Assembly (NCBI RefSeq): GCF_030817535.1
Contig: NZ_JAUSZL010000002.1
Coordinates: 3,286,001 to 3,350,000 of the forward strand
Origin: Streptomyces sp. V3I8
Lineage (GTDB): Bacteria > Actinomycetota > Actinomycetes > Streptomycetales > Streptomycetaceae
Reading direction: 5' to 3'
DNA: 64,000 nucleotides
Part shown: positions 1 to 10,721 of the stretch, piece after piece
Layout of the letters: each line of letters begins with the position of its first letter
Numbering within the stretch: the first letter of the stretch is position 1
The notes under the pieces: generated by a model
Database searches by the model: none
What the model was told of the DNA's origin: nothing
Seen by the model: the letters and a program-made list of their open reading frames with translations, nothing else
Made by a program: the position numbers and the translations under genes

Positions 1-1434
1 CCCCTCCGCGACGTCCGCGTAGTCCTCCAGCACCCCCGCGTGCGCGCCCGCCCGGCCGTCCTTGCTGGTACGGGCGAGACGCGCGTGCTCGTCCAGGTGC
101 AGGCGCACGAGGAGGTCGGCCGCCCCGAGCGCCGCGTCGACCAGGTCGGGCCGGTCGAAGTACGCGCCGGTCTCGGCCAGCGCGGCGATCGCGAGACCGT
201 TCCAGGCGGCGACCACCTTGTCGTCGCGGCCGGGGGCGGGCCGGCCGTCCCGCGACGCCTTCAGCCGCGCCCGCACCGACTCGACGCGGGCCGCGTCGAA
301 CACGCCCTCGGCCTGCGGCAGCTGCAGGACGGAGGCGCCCTCCTCGAAGGTGCCCTCCGCCGTCACGCCGAAGTGGTCGGCGGCGAGCTGCGCGTCCTCG
401 TCGCCGAGCACCTCGCGCAGCTGCTGCGGCGTCCACACGTAGTACGCGCCCTCGACGTGCTTCCCCGTGCCGTCGTCGCTGTCGGCGTCGAGCGCGGAGG
501 CGAACCCGCCCTCGTCCGTGCGCAGTTCGCGGACCATGAAGTCGGCCGTCTCCAGGGCGACCCGGCGGGCCAGGTCCGAGCCGGTGGCCCGCCACAGGTG
601 CGCGTACACCCGGCACAGCAGCGCGTTGTCGTACAGCATCTTCTCGAAGTGCGGCACGACCCACGCGCGGTCGACCGAGTAGCGCGCGAACCCGCCGCCG
701 AGCTGGTCGTAGATGCCGCCGCGGGCCATCCGCTCACAGGTGTCGGCGGCCATCTGCAGCGCCCCCTCGGCCCCGGTGCGCGCGTGGTGGCGCAGCAGGA
801 ACTCGACGGCCATGGACGGCGGGAACTTGGGCGCCCCGCCGAAACCGCCGTGCGCCGCGTCGTAGTCGCGGGTCAGCCCCAGCAGTGCCTGCGCGAGTTC
901 GCCCTCGCCCGGCACCTGTGCGTCGCCGAAGCCGATCTCGCGTCCCGCGAGGTCGCGCACGATCTTCCGGGCGACCTCGGCGACCTCGTCCCGCCGGTCG
1001 GTCCACGCGCTGTGCACGCCCTCCAGCACCTGCCGGAACGAAGGGCTCCCGTGCCGCGGCTCGGGCGGGAAGTAGGTGCCGAAGTAGAACGGCTCGGCGT
1101 CGGCCGTGAGGAAGACGGTCATGGGCCAGCCGCCCTGCCCGGTGGCCGCCTGCACGGCCTCCATGTAGACCGCGTCGACGTCGGGCCGCTCCTCGCGGTC
1201 CACCTTGACACCGACGAAGTGCGCGTTCAGGTAGGCGGCGGTCTCCTGGTCCTCGAAGGACTCGTGGGCCATGACGTGGCACCAGTGGCACGCCGAGTAT
1301 CCGACCGACAGGAGCACGGGGACATCACGTCGCCGCGCTTCCTCGAAAGCCTCTGGCGTCCACGGCCACCAGTCGACCGGATTGTCGGCATGCTGAAGCA
1401 GATAAGGCGAGGTCACACCAGCCAACCGGTTCAT
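1..1434 (-). CDS. DUF255 (YyaL/SPATA20-type) thioredoxin-domain protein, 3' end outside window
   Basis: The protein opens with [20 protein letters not shown], then WWPW and [13 protein letters not shown], the signature of the DUF255 family: a thioredoxin-like fold with a CxxC, followed by an (alpha/alpha)6 barrel. The visible part runs well into the barrel; the C-terminus lies beyond position 1. Members are about 670 residues; their biochemical role is not settled. The ATG at 1434 matches the family N-terminus. Codons from the start to about position 1300 use noticeably less G/C in third position than the downstream part, and two orphan GC-rich copies of this 5' end lie at 11.6 and 16.3 kb, so I infer the first ~50 codons were replaced when foreign DNA integrated. 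The gene looks functional because the reading frame is intact across the junction. Confidence 0.93.
   Translation of the reverse strand, partial: MNRLAGVTSPYLLQHADNPVDWWPWTPEAFEEARRRDVPVLLSVGYSACHWCHVMAHESFEDQETAAYLNAHFVGVKVDREERPDVDAVYMEAVQAATGQGGWPMTVFLTADAEPFYFGTYFPPEPRHGSPSFRQVLEGVHSAWTDRRDEVAEVARKIVRDLAGREIGFGDAQVPGEGELAQALLGLTRDYDAAHGGFGGAPKFPPSMAVEFLLRHHARTGAEGALQMAADTCERMARGGIYDQLGGGFARYSVDRAWVVPHFEKMLYDNALLCRVYAHLWRATGSDLARRVALETADFMVRELRTDEGGFASALDADSDDGTGKHVEGAYYVWTPQQLREVLGDEDAQLAADHFGVTAEGTFEEGASVLQLPQAEGVFDAARVESVRARLKASRDGRPAPGRDDKVVAAWNGLAIAALAETGAYFDRPDLVDAALGAADLLVRLHLDEHARLARTSKDGRAGAHAGVLEDYADVAEG
1280..1290. repeat. Candidate recombination core inside the DUF255 gene (att-like, left)
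   Basis: CACCAGTGGCA on the plus strand covers the CHWC codons of the DUF255 gene. The same 11 bases, with at most one change, occur at 11567-11577 and 16281-16291, exactly where the two orphan 5' fragments of this gene lose similarity. This is what a shared integration or recombination core would look like. No integrase was found, so the att designation is inference. Confidence 0.4.
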
Positions 1435-1458
1435 ACGACCCAGCCTCTCACAGCGCCT

Positions 1459-1540
1459 GGCGCGACCGGTGAAACCCTGACGAGTCGCCCCACTTGGCCG
1501 AATTGCACTGTGTGCCATCACGTGGCGGGCGACTCCGTCC
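1459..1540. repeat. Direct repeat copy A (upstream region of DUF255 gene)
   Basis: About 82 bp beginning GGCGCGACCGGTGAAACCC aligns with 4162-4245 at roughly 80 percent by eye with two small gaps. Copy A is the upstream sequence of the intact DUF255 gene. Copy B sits directly before the Nudix operon. The repeat suggests that this upstream segment was duplicated during insertion events in the region. Confidence 0.7.
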
Positions 1541-1629
1541 ACTGCCGGGTCGGGCGGCCCGACACCTCGGAACAGTAGGCTGGGCGCAGTGCCGCTGGAC
1601 CTGCCGAGGCTCCTCGAAGGAGGTACACC

Positions 1630-2196
1630 ATGACCGCCGAGATGGTGGCGCCCGCGTGGATGCATTCGCAGATCAGCGCGGAGCAGTACGACTCCTGGTC
1701 CGAGGAGCAGTGCGCCGGCATCGAGATCGTGGACGGGATGGTCCTCGTGAGCCCGAGCGCCTCCAAGCGCCACAACCGGCTGGCCCGGATCCTGGCCAAC
1801 GCCCTGGACGCCGCCGCGGGCCCGGACTGGAACGCCGACACGGACTTCGACGTCCGCTTGCAGGACGTTCCGCTCACCAACCGCCGTCCGGACGTCACCG
1901 TCTACCGGGCAGAGACCATCGACTTCACGCCCACCCGCCCCGAGTACGTGCTCCTGGTCGTCGAGGTCGTGTCGCCCGGCTCGGAGACCACTGACCGGAT
2001 CGTGAAGGTGGACCAGTACGCCAAGGCCGGTATCCCCTTCTACTGGCGGGTCGAGCAGGTCGCCACTGGTGTCCCAATCATCTACACCTATGTTCTCGAC
2101 CCCGCCACCAAGGCCTACAGAGACGGCGAGATGTTCACCGGCACGGTGAAGGCCACGGCGCCTTTCTCCATCACGGTCGATCTTGGGGACATATAG
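1630..2196 (+). CDS. Uma2-family (DUF820) putative restriction-endonuclease-fold protein
   Basis: This 188-residue protein has the standard Uma2 layout: an N-terminal helix ([20 protein letters not shown]), a central [19 protein letters not shown] stretch, the acidic catalytic-type motif NRRPDVTVY, and the beta strand [19 protein letters not shown], followed by [12 protein letters not shown]. These match the D...ExK spacing of the PD-(D/E)XK fold (D in RRPDV, E in [10 protein letters not shown] in IVKVDQYAK). Uma2 proteins are abundant and usually solitary in Streptomyces, and their substrate is unknown. A very strong ribosome site (GAAGGAGG) precedes the ATG. It lies alone between the DUF255 gene and the first CBS-HEPN gene; about 235 bp without a recognisable gene follow it. 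Confidence 0.88.
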   Translation: MTAEMVAPAWMHSQISAEQYDSWSEEQCAGIEIVDGMVLVSPSASKRHNRLARILANALDAAAGPDWNADTDFDVRLQDVPLTNRRPDVTVYRAETIDFTPTRPEYVLLVVEVVSPGSETTDRIVKVDQYAKAGIPFYWRVEQVATGVPIIYTYVLDPATKAYRDGEMFTGTVKATAPFSITVDLGDI

Positions 2197-2431
2197 AGAA
2201 CGGAAAAGTCGTCCAGATGCCGGGCCGACCTCCACCGCTCCGGAGCGGGCTCCGCGGCAGCGGGCGGCACAGGCGGCCTTCCTCGCGACCCATGGGTACG
2301 CGACCTGGACGGTGCACATGCCGCCAAGGACAGGCCACACCCGGCGAAGCAATCGTCTGAATCCGCACCGATGACTGACACGGCTCTGCGATGATCACAG
2401 CGTTCCAAGGCAGGCCGACCGGGAGAACCCA

Positions 2432-3880
2432 GTGACCGATGACGCGGCAGACGGCAGTGCGGACGAGTCACTGGGGCGAGCCTCCTACCTGATCGAAGGG
2501 CGGCGAGTACTGGTTTCCGACCTCGTCCGCGCCGGTCTGCTGAGCCCGGGGGCGCGCCTCACTTTCCGGCAGCGGCGGTTCGGGCAGGAGCACCGAGCAC
2601 AGGTATCCGCGGACGGCAGAATCGAATTGAGTGACGGCCAGCGGTTCAGATCCCCCTCGGCGGCCGCAGCTGCCGCCACCGGGCGAGGCCCATATGACGG
2701 GTGGACCGCCTGGGCACTGGACGACGGCACCCTGCTGGACCAGGTGAGGCAAAGTCTCCTGGACACGGCGGCGGAGCTGCCGCCTTCCGGCGACATCGCG
2801 GCGGAAGACTCCGCCGTCCGGCACACGCGGCTGAAGGAGGCCCGGAGGCAGGCGGACGCCAAGGCCCCGGTCACACTCACCGTCCGCGATCTGCTGGGCT
2901 GGTGGGGGGCATCCCGGCGCGGCTACTTGGTCACCGAGCGGGTAGCCGCCGAGCTGGCCAACCACGGCCTGTCCACAGTGCCGGACTTCGCAGCCGTGGG
3001 GATTGACGACCGGGTCACCCTGACCGGCACCTCCGGGGACACCGAGGACGAGGAGGAGACGACCGAGCAGGGGCCGGTAGCGGGGCAGGAGGAACCGGGG
3101 GAATCCGATAGCCCAAGGCTCGCTGCCCCTTCCGGCAACGAGGAGGACAAGGGGGAACCGATCCAAGGTCAGACGGTCGGCAACCTGCCCTCAGCACTCA
3201 AGGGGGTCGTGTCGGTGTCCTCCTCGGCGAGCTTCGAGGAGGTGTTCACCAAAATGCGGCTCAACGGGTACTCGCAACTGCCGGTACTGAGCGGACCCCG
3301 GAATCTGCGAGGCGCCGTCACCTGGGAATCCATCGCCCGAGCGCGCTACGCGAACTCCGAGGCTCCCTTCTCCGATGCCATCGTCGCCGCTCACGCGGTC
3401 AGCTATGCAGACCACCTGATCGACGTCCTGCCCGAACTGGAGCGGTTCGGCTTCCTCCTGGTCAAGGACCAGACGAATCAGATCGCTGGCATCATCACCA
3501 TCGCTGACGTGGCCGCAGAATACGGGGCCACCGCCCGGCCGTTCCTGCTCATCGGCGACCTCGACCGGCACCTGCGCCGTGTCATCTCGGAAGGTCTGGA
3601 CCTCGCAGAGGTGGTCGCGCTCTGCAATCCGGACGGACGCCGGAAGCTCGCCGCCTTCGATCAGCTGTCCTATGGGGATTACCACCAGGTCTTGGGCAAT
3701 CAGCTGCAGTGGGACAAGCTGGGCTGGCCGTTGGACCGCAAGTCCTTCATTGCCCGCCTCGACGAGCTCCGCGAAATCCGCAACGAGCTGATGCATTTCA
3801 ACGACAAGGACAAGGTCGGTGACTCGGCGATACCGATGCTCCGCAACATGATCGAACTTCTGCGCGAGCACGGCGGTTGA
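2432..3880 (+). CDS. RAMA-like / CBS-CBS / HEPN protein (candidate defence ribonuclease)
   Basis: A 482-residue protein with GTG start behind GGGAGAA. Residues about 17-110 resemble the RAMA domain (VLVSDLVRAGLLSPGARLT, later SPSAAAAAA and DGWTAW), a predicted modified-DNA reader linked to restriction systems. Residues 146-197 form a wHTH-like segment (VTLTVRDLLGWWG), then an acidic Glu/Ser linker (200-245), two CBS repeats (about 255-365; GYSQLPVLSG, FLLVKD...IAGIITIADV), and a helical C-terminus ending in R450-NELM-H455, the Rx4H catalytic motif of HEPN ribonucleases. CBS pairs commonly bind adenosyl nucleotides. The gene at 8949-10640 (minus) has the same body with another N-terminal reader. 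I infer that a DNA or nucleotide signal triggers RNA cleavage; function untested. Confidence 0.8.
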   Translation: MTDDAADGSADESLGRASYLIEGRRVLVSDLVRAGLLSPGARLTFRQRRFGQEHRAQVSADGRIELSDGQRFRSPSAAAAAATGRGPYDGWTAWALDDGTLLDQVRQSLLDTAAELPPSGDIAAEDSAVRHTRLKEARRQADAKAPVTLTVRDLLGWWGASRRGYLVTERVAAELANHGLSTVPDFAAVGIDDRVTLTGTSGDTEDEEETTEQGPVAGQEEPGESDSPRLAAPSGNEEDKGEPIQGQTVGNLPSALKGVVSVSSSASFEEVFTKMRLNGYSQLPVLSGPRNLRGAVTWESIARARYANSEAPFSDAIVAAHAVSYADHLIDVLPELERFGFLLVKDQTNQIAGIITIADVAAEYGATARPFLLIGDLDRHLRRVISEGLDLAEVVALCNPDGRRKLAAFDQLSYGDYHQVLGNQLQWDKLGWPLDRKSFIARLDELREIRNELMHFNDKDKVGDSAIPMLRNMIELLREHGG

Positions 3881-3929
3881 GGCGAGGCGGCCACCCAGGT
3901 CCGGTCGGCCGATCTCCCGGCAGGGCCCC

Positions 3930-4103
3930 GCAGGCAACCGCAGAACAGCTCGCCATGGACGGGCTCGGCAAGATCGCGACGGTCCACGAGGAGCAACACC
4001 GCGCGCCCGCGCTCAGGGTTCCGACCCCTGTCGTCGCCCTGACCTCCGACCCTGACGACTGGTCGAAGCCCCGCGGGAACCGCGTGATCATCAAAGAGGT
4101 ACG
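3930..4103 (+). pseudogene. Relic of a vapBC-type toxin-antitoxin pair (internal deletion)
   Basis: The plus strand reads QLAMDGLGKIATVHEEQHR, the middle of a VapB-like antitoxin, and then passes directly into VVALTSDPDDWSKPRGNRV, the C-terminus of its PIN-domain toxin partner. The stop codon is lost. The same two segments, more complete, occur at 10902-11532. From 4049 to about 4118 the two loci are clearly homologous at DNA level. It is a non-functional remnant lying immediately after the first CBS-HEPN gene. Confidence 0.7.
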
Positions 4104-4161
4104 AGCACCGCTGACCACTGGGTTCGCACGTTGCCTGTCACGAGAAGCTTCTCAAGCGGTC

Positions 4162-4245
4162 GGCGCGACCGGCGAAACCCTCACGAGCCCGCCCCGCTCG
4201 GCCGAACCGCACTTGTGGGCCATCACGTGATGGGCGGCTCCATCC
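4162..4245. repeat. Direct repeat copy B
   Basis: Second copy of the 1459-1540 sequence, beginning GGCGCGACCGGCGAAACCC and containing GGCCATCACGTGATGGGCGG, whose core CCATCACGTGATGG is a perfect 14-bp palindrome that is imperfect in copy A. It lies in the leader of the Nudix operon. Confidence 0.7.
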
Positions 4246-4287
4246 CCTCCGAAACTGCGCGTCAACTCCCCCCGCCTCCCTTCTTGT

Positions 4288-4305
4288 GTAAGTGACAGTA
4301 AGTGA
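4288..4305 (+). promoter_or_regulatory. Two GTAAGTGA boxes one helical turn apart, upstream of Nudix operon
   Basis: GTAAGTGA occurs at 4288-4295 and again at 4298-4305, a 10-bp period that would present both copies on one DNA face, a few bases before the first gene of the operon. The first gene encodes a Nudix domain plus a winged helix (NrtR-like layout), so an autoregulatory operator is plausible. I do not recognise the box as a known NrtR consensus. Confidence 0.4.
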
Positions 4306-4311
4306 AGTAGC

Positions 4312-5064
4312 GTGCATGGCATGCCAGTTGACGCATGGTCACCACCTCCTGTCCTGCTGACGGTCGATCTCGTGATCCTGACGCTGCGGGAGAATCGTCT
4401 GCACGTCCTCCTGGTGGAGCGGGGCGAAGATCCCTTCCAGGGCATGCTCGCGCTGCCCGGAGGATTCCTGAGCCACGAGGGCGAGGAGATCCTGGACGCC
4501 GCCCACCGCGAACTGAGTGAGGAAACGGCCCTGACCTCCGGTTGCGTGCACCTGGAACAGCTGGGCGTGTACGGAAGCTCGGGCCGTGACCCGCGGGGCC
4601 GAGTCGTCTCCGTGGCTCACCTGGCGATCGCACCGGGGCTGCCCGACCCTGTCGCGGGGACGGATGCCGCCGACGCCGCGTGGGTCCCCGCGGAAGCCGT
4701 CCTGTCCGGCGAGGCCGCCCTTGCCTTCGACCACCGGCGCATCGCCGCGGACGGGATCGAACGCGCGCGCACCAAGATTGAATTCTCGGCACTGGCCACC
4801 GCGTTCTGCGGGGAGAGCTTCACCATCGCGGAGCTGCAGCAGGTGTACGAGGCCGTCTGGGGAACCCCGCTCGACACCCGCAATTTCTATCGGAAGGTCC
4901 AAGCCGCGAAGGGATTCATCGTGCCCGCCGGCACGGACCGCAGGACCACGGGAGGGCGGCCCGCACGGTTGTACCGGGCCGGTCCGAACACCGTGCTGTT
5001 TCCACCGCTGATCCGACCCGCGTCGGCTGCGACGGAAGAGAACGCGAAAGGGGAAGAGGAGTAG
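4312..5064 (+). CDS. Nudix hydrolase with C-terminal winged helix (NrtR-like)
   Basis: About 250 residues. Residues 15-150 form a Nudix domain with LLVERGEDPFQGMLALPGGF and a Nudix box around residues 50-73 (GGFL...RELSEET); the spacing between the first glycine and REL is longer than canonical, so hydrolase activity is not certain. Residues about 155-235 look like the winged helix of NrtR-type regulators (TKIEFSALATAF, FTIAELQQVYEAVWG, NFYRKV). NrtR proteins bind ADP-ribose-type ligands and repress NAD genes. Here the gene heads a four-gene operon (stop TAG abuts the next ATG), so it may sense a nucleotide signal for that operon. Start may be GTG 4312 or ATG 4321; no strong ribosome site distinguishes them. 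Confidence 0.82.
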   Translation: MHGMPVDAWSPPPVLLTVDLVILTLRENRLHVLLVERGEDPFQGMLALPGGFLSHEGEEILDAAHRELSEETALTSGCVHLEQLGVYGSSGRDPRGRVVSVAHLAIAPGLPDPVAGTDAADAAWVPAEAVLSGEAALAFDHRRIAADGIERARTKIEFSALATAFCGESFTIAELQQVYEAVWGTPLDTRNFYRKVQAAKGFIVPAGTDRRTTGGRPARLYRAGPNTVLFPPLIRPASAATEENAKGEEE

Positions 5065-6228
5065 ATGCCGAAAGCCCCGGTGGTGATCCTCACCGCCCTC
5101 AATCTGGAATACCAGTCCGTGCGCCAGCGGCTGACGGATCTTCAGGTGCATCGCCACGAGCGCGGTACCCGGTTCGAAACGGGCACCGTACGGGGCACAT
5201 CGTGCCGTGTCGCGCTCGGACTGACGAATAAGGGGAACCATTCCGCCGCGGTGATCGCAGAACGCGCGATCCAGGAGTTCTCGCCGGTTGCCGTGCTGTT
5301 CGTCGGAGTCGCCGGCGCCTTGTGGGACGCCACCAGGCTGGGTGACGTGGTGGTGGCGTCACATGTGTACGCCTACCACGGCGGGACCAGCGAGGACGAC
5401 GGGCTCAAAGCCCGTCCCCGCGCGTGGGAAGCGCCGCACGGCATCAGCCAGCTCGCCTCGCACCTGGCCCGTTCGGACGACTGGGCGGACCCCGCACCCG
5501 GGCACGAGGACGGACCGCAGGTGCGTTTCGGGGCGATCGCCGCCGGTGAGATCGTCCAGAATTCGAGGATCTCGGCCGAGGCCAAGTGGATCCGACAGCA
5601 CTACAACGACGCGCTCGCCATCGAGATGGAGGCGGCCGGTGTGGCCCAGGCCGGCCATCTCAGCGGTGCGCCGGTGGCCATCGTCCGGGGGATCAGCGAC
5701 CGGGCGGACGGCACGAAGAACAGTTCGGAGGACCGCAACTGGCAACCGCGGGCCGCGGCGAACGCGTCGGCGTTCGCCATCCGGTTGGCAGTGGAGCTGG
5801 TGGGCGAGCAGGAGGAGGCCGCAATGCCCGAGGACGACAGGGCCCGTTCGGCCGACCGGTTCGACCGGCGCGTGAGTAACACCGTCCACAACAGCACCGT
5901 CGGCATTATGGCCGACTCGGTCACGGGCAGCAGTGTCCACATGAACGCGGCCTCGAAGGCATCCGGCCCGACGGACCTGGTCACGGAACTGAACGGTTTC
6001 CGCGAACAGCTGGGGCGGCACCGCACCGAGGGCGCCCTCGACGAGGACAGCTACCGGGAGGCCCTGACCGATCTGGACTCCGCTCTCCGGTCGGCCGGGG
6101 AGCGCACCCCTGGATCGTCGAAGCGGACGGTCATGACGCTCAAGAGGCTGCGCGGACTGGTCGCGGAGTGCCCCGCACTGGTGGCTACGCTGGCTCCCCT
6201 TGTTGCCGCGGCCGGTGATCTGGCATGA
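5065..6228 (+). CDS. Phosphorylase-superfamily (MTAN/PNP-like) protein with amyloid-like motif and helical C-terminus
   Basis: 387 residues. Residues 5-245 form a nucleoside phosphorylase/hydrolase domain: VVILTALNLEYQSVRQRL, NKGNHSAAVIAE, VLFVGVAGAL, LGDVVVAS, AIEMEAAG (E187, E189) and RGISDRADG (D212), where methylthioadenosine nucleosidases place substrate and catalytic residues. Residues 274-293 carry VHNSTVGIMADSVTGSSVHM, a Gly/Val/Ser/Asn-rich motif that recurs at the N-terminus of the next gene product. Residues 303-387 are helical. Such phosphorylase domains are common sensors or effectors beside bacterial NLR-like proteins. Start directly follows the Nudix stop; the stop overlaps the next start by 4 bp. 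I infer a nucleoside-cleaving effector or sensor recruited through the shared motif. Confidence 0.82.
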   Translation: MPKAPVVILTALNLEYQSVRQRLTDLQVHRHERGTRFETGTVRGTSCRVALGLTNKGNHSAAVIAERAIQEFSPVAVLFVGVAGALWDATRLGDVVVASHVYAYHGGTSEDDGLKARPRAWEAPHGISQLASHLARSDDWADPAPGHEDGPQVRFGAIAAGEIVQNSRISAEAKWIRQHYNDALAIEMEAAGVAQAGHLSGAPVAIVRGISDRADGTKNSSEDRNWQPRAAANASAFAIRLAVELVGEQEEAAMPEDDRARSADRFDRRVSNTVHNSTVGIMADSVTGSSVHMNAASKASGPTDLVTELNGFREQLGRHRTEGALDEDSYREALTDLDSALRSAGERTPGSSKRTVMTLKRLRGLVAECPALVATLAPLVAAAGDLA

Positions 6229-8210
6229 GCCCCGACGACGATGCCGCATATAGCTCGGCCGCGTACAACTCCACCATCGGGATCCAGGCCGAGACCGTGC
6301 ACGACTCCAACGTCTACATCGTCAACCCGGACGCCTCGCCGCAGGAGAAGTACCGGGTCGGCGTACAGCTCCTGGAGGACGGCGTCCCCAGCCGAGCCCG
6401 AGAAATGATCACTGATGCGATCGTCCGCGGCTACGACGGCACGGAGGTGCGCTTCCACTGGGTGCTCGCCATGCTCAGCGCACGCACCCACCACGACCTG
6501 AGCGCCGAAGAGGTCCAGCGGCTGCGCTACACCTCCAGGCTCGTACGGACCTACCCCGAGGACAGGTGGAAGGAAGCCCTGCGCGTCACTTTCGACCTGT
6601 TGGCGGTACTCAGCACCACCGGCAGCGAGACCGGCCCCGTACTCAAGCAGCTTCAGGACCTGCCGCGCCGCCAGCACGACGCGATCCTCCGCCACCTCGA
6701 CCTCATGCTCACCGGAGGGCTGAAGGACGACCTGTGGGCGGACACCCTCGGACGGGCCAGGGCAGAACGCTTCAGCAACGACCGGAGCCGGCGGGTCTGG
6801 GCCTACTTCGCACCCACCCCCATCGGGGCGCGGGCCGCTCCGCCCCGACCGAGCACCGCTGCCGCCGCAAAGGCGGCCTTCCCTGTCCGGGCGGTCCTGT
6901 TCGTCGTCAGCAGTGCGTTCCTCTGGGCCCTGGCTCTGGTCGCGGATCCAACCCGGGCGATCGTCGAGTTACCGGTGGCGCTCGGCGCGGGCCTGACCGC
7001 GGCCCGCTTCGGCGTCCGGTGGTGGGGCCGGTCCAGGCCGGGCTTCGTGGCCGGGGCCCTCGTGCCGGACCCGCACGATCCCGCCTCCGCCTCCACCGAG
7101 AGCGGGTTCACCAAGAGTGTCCGCCATTCGTTCGATCACTACTTCAGTGTTCGCAGGCCCCACGGCTTCACCTCGGACGCCTGGCTCGCCCACACGGTTC
7201 AGATCCGCGGCAGTCTCGCCGCCGAGATCGCGGACCTCTACCGGGAGAGCCGGATCGGCGTGGAGCGGGTCGACTGGCTGATCCGGTACCTCGCCGAGGA
7301 CGCCCGGAATCGCTACAACAACGGCACCTTGTTCGATCAGTACCGCCAGGCCCAGACTCCGGTTAGGACGAAGACCCTGACCGTGGCGGCCCTCGCTCTT
7401 CTCGGCGCGGCGGCTCTGTCCGCGTTCGGCACGGCGGTCTCCGGTGCCGGGCAACCGCGGGTGCTGTGGGCGTTCCTTGCCATGCTCGGTGCGGCCTGGT
7501 CCGGGCACGCGACCGCTTCCCGATGGCTGGAGGTCCGGCGTGAAGAGCACCGGCTGGTCCGGGAGACCCGGGAGTACCAGGAACAACTGACCGCCCGACA
7601 GATCACCTACCACCGGTGGAAGTCGTTCCTGGACGAAACGCGTCCCAGCGAACTGGAGATGGAGACCTGGCTCACCTGCGACAAGACGTCGTTCGTCGAT
7701 GAGGCACTCCGGTACCACCGGCTCACCTGGCGCGACCTGATCACCCACACCATCCTGGTGGCCCCCGCTCCTTCCTACAAACGGGGCCGGGTGCGAGGCG
7801 GCCCATGGCGGTACTCGCACTACGTCTTCCGCCTGTTCCTGTTCACCCAGGACGGCATCCGCGAGATCAGCTCCGAGTTCAACTTCTCCGACGCAACGCG
7901 CAGGAACGAGCAGCGGAGCAACTACCGGTTCGACGCGCTGACCTCCGTGCAGGTGACGGAGAACGCCGACATCGGCTACGACCTGGAGCTCCTCCTTGCC
8001 AACGGACCGGCCAGGAAGATCCGCGTCAAGGACGCCGACGCCCATCAACTGGCACCGACCGAGAATGCCCGGGAGATCTCCGAGATCAACCTCAGCGCGG
8101 CCGGCTCCACCCACACCTTCCGTCTCCTGGAGGGGATAGCGGCGGACGGGAAGAGCTGGATCGAACGGCACGGCCCCGACAGCCTGGCGCCCTTCCAGAT
8201 GGCCGACTGA
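6225..8210 (+). CDS. Large membrane protein carrying the matching N-terminal amyloid-like motif
   Basis: 661 residues, no enzyme family recognised. Residues 14-33 (YNSTIGIQAETVHDSNVYI...) align with the phosphorylase motif with about nine identities in 19. Residues 35-200 are helical (PQEKYRVGVQLLEDG..., TPR-like in feel). Two hydrophobic pairs follow: 222-240 and 246-262, then 384-405 and 412-428, giving four predicted membrane spans. Residues 430-660 are soluble and end in a beta-rich stretch (YDLELLLANGPARKIRVKD). The ATG overlaps the previous stop (ATGA). A protein with the templating motif plus membrane spans fits a pore or scaffold partner of the phosphorylase; this is inference. Confidence 0.8.
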   Translation: MSPDDDAAYSSAAYNSTIGIQAETVHDSNVYIVNPDASPQEKYRVGVQLLEDGVPSRAREMITDAIVRGYDGTEVRFHWVLAMLSARTHHDLSAEEVQRLRYTSRLVRTYPEDRWKEALRVTFDLLAVLSTTGSETGPVLKQLQDLPRRQHDAILRHLDLMLTGGLKDDLWADTLGRARAERFSNDRSRRVWAYFAPTPIGARAAPPRPSTAAAAKAAFPVRAVLFVVSSAFLWALALVADPTRAIVELPVALGAGLTAARFGVRWWGRSRPGFVAGALVPDPHDPASASTESGFTKSVRHSFDHYFSVRRPHGFTSDAWLAHTVQIRGSLAAEIADLYRESRIGVERVDWLIRYLAEDARNRYNNGTLFDQYRQAQTPVRTKTLTVAALALLGAAALSAFGTAVSGAGQPRVLWAFLAMLGAAWSGHATASRWLEVRREEHRLVRETREYQEQLTARQITYHRWKSFLDETRPSELEMETWLTCDKTSFVDEALRYHRLTWRDLITHTILVAPAPSYKRGRVRGGPWRYSHYVFRLFLFTQDGIREISSEFNFSDATRRNEQRSNYRFDALTSVQVTENADIGYDLELLLANGPARKIRVKDADAHQLAPTENAREISEINLSAAGSTHTFRLLEGIAADGKSWIERHGPDSLAPFQMAD

Positions 8211-8235
8211 TCCTGGACTCAGCAGAGGAGCGCCT

Positions 8236-8769
8236 GTGACTTCCACGGATGACGTCACCGAGAGCAAAATCCTGCTGGCCGAGTATGACCGGCTCAAGGA
8301 GGAACAGAAGACCCGCATAGGGTTCCGCGACAACTTGCTCTACTTCACGCTCGCCGCCGCCACTGCGGTCGTGGCCATCACCGCCCAGAGCGGACGGTCC
8401 CGACTGCTGCTCTGCGTCCCCGCGATCTGTCTGATCCTGGGCTGGACCTACCTGGTCAACGACGAGAAGATCTCGGTGATCGGCTACTACGTCCGCGACC
8501 GGCTGGGCCCCCGCCTGGGGGAACTCACCTCGGCCCAAGGTGCGCTGTTCGAGTGGGAGGTCTACCACCGCAACGTTGCGGGCCGCACCGTGCGCAAGCG
8601 GCTTCAGACTGCGGTGGACCTCTTCACGTACCTGGTCCTGCCCATGGTCTGTACGACCGCGTTCTGGTGCTCTCCCGTCGTTCCGCCCCTGCTCGTGCTC
8701 GCTTCTGTCGGGCAGACGCTGGCCCTGGCCGTACTGGGCTGGCAGTTCCTGCGCCGTACGGAGCGGTAG
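8236..8769 (+). CDS. Small four-TM membrane protein, last gene of the phosphorylase operon
   Basis: 177 residues, GTG start behind AGAGGAG, 25 bp after the preceding stop. A charged N-terminal helix (KILLAEYDRLKEEQKTRIGF) is followed by hydrophobic segments at about 33-50, 56-74, 128-144 and 149-168, with a soluble loop between the pairs (DEKISVIGYYVRDRLG...FEWEVYHR). I know no functional assignment. Its tight linkage to the phosphorylase and the large membrane protein suggests a membrane component of the same system. Confidence 0.78.
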   Translation: MTSTDDVTESKILLAEYDRLKEEQKTRIGFRDNLLYFTLAAATAVVAITAQSGRSRLLLCVPAICLILGWTYLVNDEKISVIGYYVRDRLGPRLGELTSAQGALFEWEVYHRNVAGRTVRKRLQTAVDLFTYLVLPMVCTTAFWCSPVVPPLLVLASVGQTLALAVLGWQFLRRTER

Positions 8770-8948
8770 CACCGGGCCTCGCCAGGCACACGTATGACAC
8801 CTTTGGCCGCAGGGGCGAGTCGCACTCCATGTTCCGGTGTCACCCGTTTCCACTGCTAAAAGTCGACACGGGAGAATGACTGCATCAACATCGTCGGTAT
8901 CCCGGAACAGCAGCCCCGGAGTGCGGCAGCGCTGGACCTGCCGTGCCC

Positions 8949-10721
<1,773 letters not shown>

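Noticed and set aside
40..1578. Long plus-strand reading frame of ~500 codons over the DUF255 gene
   Set aside because: Its translation is low-complexity Arg/Val/Gly; the minus strand encodes a recognisable conserved protein. High GC makes such shadow frames common.
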